NCBI GenBank assembly: GCA_946403735.1
Contig: CAMJAZ010000052.1
Span: forward strand, 1-8,086
Length of the DNA: 8,086 bases
Direction: 5' to 3'
From: an uncultured Selenomonadales bacterium
Lineage (GTDB): Bacteria; Bacillota; Negativicutes; Selenomonadales; Selenomonadaceae
Both the position numbers and the translations under genes were made by a program. Positions 6,072 to 8,086 of this stretch are shown here, one piece after another; positions within the stretch are counted from its first letter, which is position 1; each line of letters opens with the position of its first letter. The notes under the pieces are model-generated. The model was given only the letters and a program-made list of their open reading frames with translations, had not been told where the DNA came from and made no database searches.

Positions 6072-7244
6072 ATGACTTACGAAGAATCATTGAAATATCT
6101 TGACTGGTTGGCAATTTTCGGCATTAAAGAAGGGCTTCAACGTACTAAAAATTTAATGGCGAAATTGCAAGAGCCGCAAAATTTTTACGAAACAATTCAC
6201 GTTGCTGGCACGAACGGTAAAGGTTCAGTCTGCGCAATGCTTAATGAAATTTTACGGCAGGACGGGCGCAACGTCGGTTTATTCACCTCCCCGCATTTGG
6301 AAAGTTACTGTGAAAGAATTTCTGTCAACGGCGAAAATATTAGCGAAGAAGATTTTGCCGCGCAGATTGAACGCGTGAAAAATTGCAATGTCGACGCTAC
6401 GCATTTTGAAACGTTGACTGCCGCCGCCTTCGACTATTTCAAGCGCCGTCAAGTTGACATTGCCGTTATTGAAGTTGGACTGGGCGGGACGCTTGATTCA
6501 ACCAACGTCATCACGCCAAAAATTTCTGTCATTACAAACATTGCGCTTGACCATGAAAATGTTTTGGGCGACTTGGAAAATATTGCGCGGAATAAGTCGG
6601 GAATTATCAAGCCGAATGTGCCAGTTGTGACGGGTGCGACTGGTAAACCGCTTGAAATTATTCGTGACATTGCGAAAAAAAATAACGCGCCACTGTACGA
6701 AGTGACTGCGCCTGCTGACGTGAAAATAAATCTGCGCGGCGAATACCAAAAGTTCAACGCGGCAGTTGCGATTCAAGCGGCGAAAGTTTTGGGCATTGCT
6801 GACGATAAAATTTTAGCTGGACTTGAGCGCGTGCATTGGGCAGGACGTTTTGAAATGGTTGATACAAAGTTCGGCAAAGTTTTAATTGACGGTGCGCATA
6901 ATCCCAACGGTGCAATGGCACTTCGTGAAAGTTTGGACAAATATTTTCCGACGGGCAAACGTACTTTTATTTTTGGAGCACTTGCCGATAAAAATTTTGA
7001 CGAAATGGTTAGAATTTTATTCCGCGCAGATGATTTTGTAATCGTCACGCCACCAAATTCTAAACGCGCCGCTAAAGTTGAAACACTTTGTGAAACGTTG
7101 ACTTCATACGGCATAAAAAATATTGGCGTAGAAAATTTGAATGATGCTTTAGAAAAATTCCTGCACGCTGACAGCTTAAAAATTGCGGCGGGGTCGTTGT
7201 ACTTAATCGGCGACGTTAGAAAAAATTTAATGGATAATGTATAG
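6072..7244 (+). CDS. folC: FolC, folylpolyglutamate synthase / dihydrofolate synthase
   Basis: The protein has the Mur-ligase-like family motifs in order: ATP-binding P-loop GTNGKGS (46-52), TSPHL (72-76), EVGLGGTLDSTNVI (134-147), NIALDHENVLG (156-166), SGIIKP (176-181), WAGRFE (256-261) and DGAHNPNG (273-280). It adds glutamate to dihydropteroate and/or extends the polyglutamate tail of folates using ATP, in the cytoplasm. At 390 residues it is somewhat shorter than the usual 420-430, and the loop after HENVLGD lacks one residue normally found there (GDTLE-type in many homologues), but no catalytic motif is missing. The ATG has only a weak GAAGAG (6055-6060) 11 nt upstream. It starts 34 nt after the methyltransferase, so it may share that transcript. 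No terminator hairpin is visible after the stop. Confidence 0.95.
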   Translation: MTYEESLKYLDWLAIFGIKEGLQRTKNLMAKLQEPQNFYETIHVAGTNGKGSVCAMLNEILRQDGRNVGLFTSPHLESYCERISVNGENISEEDFAAQIERVKNCNVDATHFETLTAAAFDYFKRRQVDIAVIEVGLGGTLDSTNVITPKISVITNIALDHENVLGDLENIARNKSGIIKPNVPVVTGATGKPLEIIRDIAKKNNAPLYEVTAPADVKINLRGEYQKFNAAVAIQAAKVLGIADDKILAGLERVHWAGRFEMVDTKFGKVLIDGAHNPNGAMALRESLDKYFPTGKRTFIFGALADKNFDEMVRILFRADDFVIVTPPNSKRAAKVETLCETLTSYGIKNIGVENLNDALEKFLHADSLKIAAGSLYLIGDVRKNLMDNV

Positions 7245-7285
7245 CTTTTTTAATAAAACTTTAATGTTATTTAGATACAATCGTC

Positions 7286-7314
7286 TTGACAAGCTTTATT
7301 CGCAAATATAAAAT
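7286..7314 (+). promoter_or_regulatory. Sigma-70-type promoter for the RTX-like gene
   Basis: A perfect -35 TTGACA (7286-7291) is followed by 17 nt and then TAAAAT (7309-7314), one mismatch from the -10 consensus. Transcription should start near 7321, leaving a leader of about 65 nt. This is the best promoter in the window and makes the downstream gene a separate unit from folC. The 141-nt gap 7245-7385 otherwise holds only AT-rich sequence, including a weak all-A/T 7-bp stem (7321-7327 with 7333-7339). Confidence 0.72.
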
Positions 7315-7368
7315 ACTATAAAAATTTTCATTAAATTTTAAATTATTGTTAGGCTGTGTAAGTTTTTT

Positions 7369-7379
7369 AAGGAAGGGGA
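7369..7379 (+). promoter_or_regulatory. Strong Shine-Dalgarno site of the RTX-like gene
   Basis: AAGGAAGGGGA ends 6 nt before the ATG at 7386. It is purine-rich, well spaced and confirms the start. Together with the promoter upstream it predicts strong expression. Confidence 0.8.
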
Positions 7380-7385
7380 TTTTTT

Positions 7386-8086
7386 ATGGCGACTTACAAT
7401 GAAATTTATTCCAGTATTCCCAGCGCTCTGGTTGAAGGCACTGAAGGCAATGACAGCATTACAGTTTATGGCAACCACTCGACAGTTGACGCACTTGGCG
7501 GCGCAGATATTATTTCTGTAAACGGCGGCAGACACGACTATGGCATTTGGCTTGAAGGCGACGAAACAAATTTGATTAACGCGGGCGCTGGCAACGATTC
7601 AATCAAAGTCATGTCGCGCGGCGCAAGTGTTTTCGGCGACGCTGGCAACGATACGATTAGCATTGAAAGAGGACAGATTTTTGTTGACGGTGGTACGGGT
7701 AATGATTTGTTTTCTATTCCACAATATATCAGTGGTTCTTCAAAAGATTTTAAAGTAACAATTACTGGCGGCACAGGTAAGGATACCCTCCAAGTTGTAC
7801 CTTGTGGTGATATTTTCGAAGCGGTTATGACTGACTTTTCAAATGACGATGTACTTAGACTACAAGAATATTATTCTTATACTGGTAACTATCGCAGAGT
7901 TTTGACTCAAACTGTTGAAAATGGAAATGTTGTAATTCGTGACAACTCTTCAATTAATAGCAGTTATTATAGTGACGACGTTATAACAAAAACTGTTGAT
8001 CCTTTGTTAAGCATAACTTTACAAGGCGTTAGCGATATTAGCGAAGTTGCCAACGCTAAATATTACGTTTACGACGGCACGACACC
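7386..8086 (+). CDS. RTX-like calcium-binding repeat protein, N-terminal part (runs off the window)
   Basis: The first 233 codons are open to the window edge; the 3' end is missing. Degenerate nonapeptide-type repeats of the hemolysin/RTX class are visible: GTEGNDSI (18-25), LGGADII (37-43), GAGNDSI (67-73), GDAGNDTI (84-91), GGTGNDLF (102-109) and GGTGKDTL (128-135). MTDFSNDDVLRL (148-159) resembles the DF-x(2)-gDvi-x-L strand that often follows RTX repeats. Such repeats bind Ca2+ and fold outside the cell in a beta-roll. There is no N-terminal signal peptide, as expected for type I secretion with a C-terminal signal, which would lie beyond the window. Residues 1-17 (MATYNEIYSSIPSALVE) form a short leader before the repeats. 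A lone Cys at 140 is unusual for secreted RTX proteins. Function (adhesin, enzyme or surface layer) cannot be told from this part. It is likely monocistronic from its own promoter. Confidence 0.85.
   Translation, partial: MATYNEIYSSIPSALVEGTEGNDSITVYGNHSTVDALGGADIISVNGGRHDYGIWLEGDETNLINAGAGNDSIKVMSRGASVFGDAGNDTISIERGQIFVDGGTGNDLFSIPQYISGSSKDFKVTITGGTGKDTLQVVPCGDIFEAVMTDFSNDDVLRLQEYYSYTGNYRRVLTQTVENGNVVIRDNSSINSSYYSDDVITKTVDPLLSITLQGVSDISEVANAKYYVYDGTT

Noticed and set aside
6773..7114. Minus-strand open frame within folC
   Set aside because: It is a shadow of folC codons and shows no recognisable domain; folC motifs are continuous on the other strand.
7245..7285. Rho-independent terminator after folC
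   Set aside because: There is a T-run after the stop but no GC-containing stem before it.
1..8086. Frequent AAATTTT-type strings as a possible regulatory or repeat signal
   Set aside because: They fall mostly within codons such as AAA-ATT-TTG and GAA-ATT-TTT across all genes and are explained by codon preference for Lys, Glu, Ile and Phe.

Overview
The window reads as part of a low-to-mid GC anaerobe, most likely a diderm Firmicute of the Negativicutes (Selenomonas-like). This is an inference from the combination seen: strong Firmicute-type Shine-Dalgarno sites (AGGAGGA, AAGGAAGGGGA), a HemZ-type coproporphyrinogen dehydrogenase (a Firmicute lineage), a GmhA-like sugar-phosphate isomerase (an enzyme of diderm envelopes) and an RTX-like glycine/aspartate repeat protein. 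All eight protein genes lie on the + strand. No tRNA, rRNA, CRISPR array or complete insertion sequence is visible.

Layout. 1-110: intergenic, with a strong 14-bp hairpin. 111-2778: a tight housekeeping block holding a GmhA-like SIS isomerase, a Fur-family regulator and hemZ; the regulator and hemZ overlap by 20 nt. 2768-6037: an accessory-looking block with an Rpn-family PD-(D/E)XK nuclease, a bacterial-type poly(ADP-ribose) glycohydrolase (macrodomain with the GGG-x7-QEE signature) and a beta-class, type III Mod-like adenine DNA methyltransferase with no restriction partner. 6072-7244: folC, returning to housekeeping functions. 7245-7385: intergenic with a near-consensus sigma-70 promoter. 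7386-end: the N-terminal 233 residues of an RTX-like repeat protein that runs off the window.

How the genes fit together. The first three could be one transcript linking iron sensing (Fur) to heme synthesis (HemZ). The nuclease, PARG and methyltransferase sit between core genes with short gaps and look like inserted cargo: nuclease codon use is more AT-rich, the target-recognition part of the methyltransferase differs in composition from its ends, and a short direct repeat marks the PARG/methyltransferase junction. A nuclease, an ADP-ribose-removing enzyme and an orphan DNA methylase side by side suggest genome conflict or defence, but no established system with exactly these three parts is known to me. 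They could equally be independent cargo.

The strongest observations beyond annotation are a possible internal start in the Rpn gene that could make a 72-residue C-terminal protein (as in E. coli RpnL/RpnS), strong avoidance of GATC, GGCC and CCGG across the window, and the mosaic methyltransferase.
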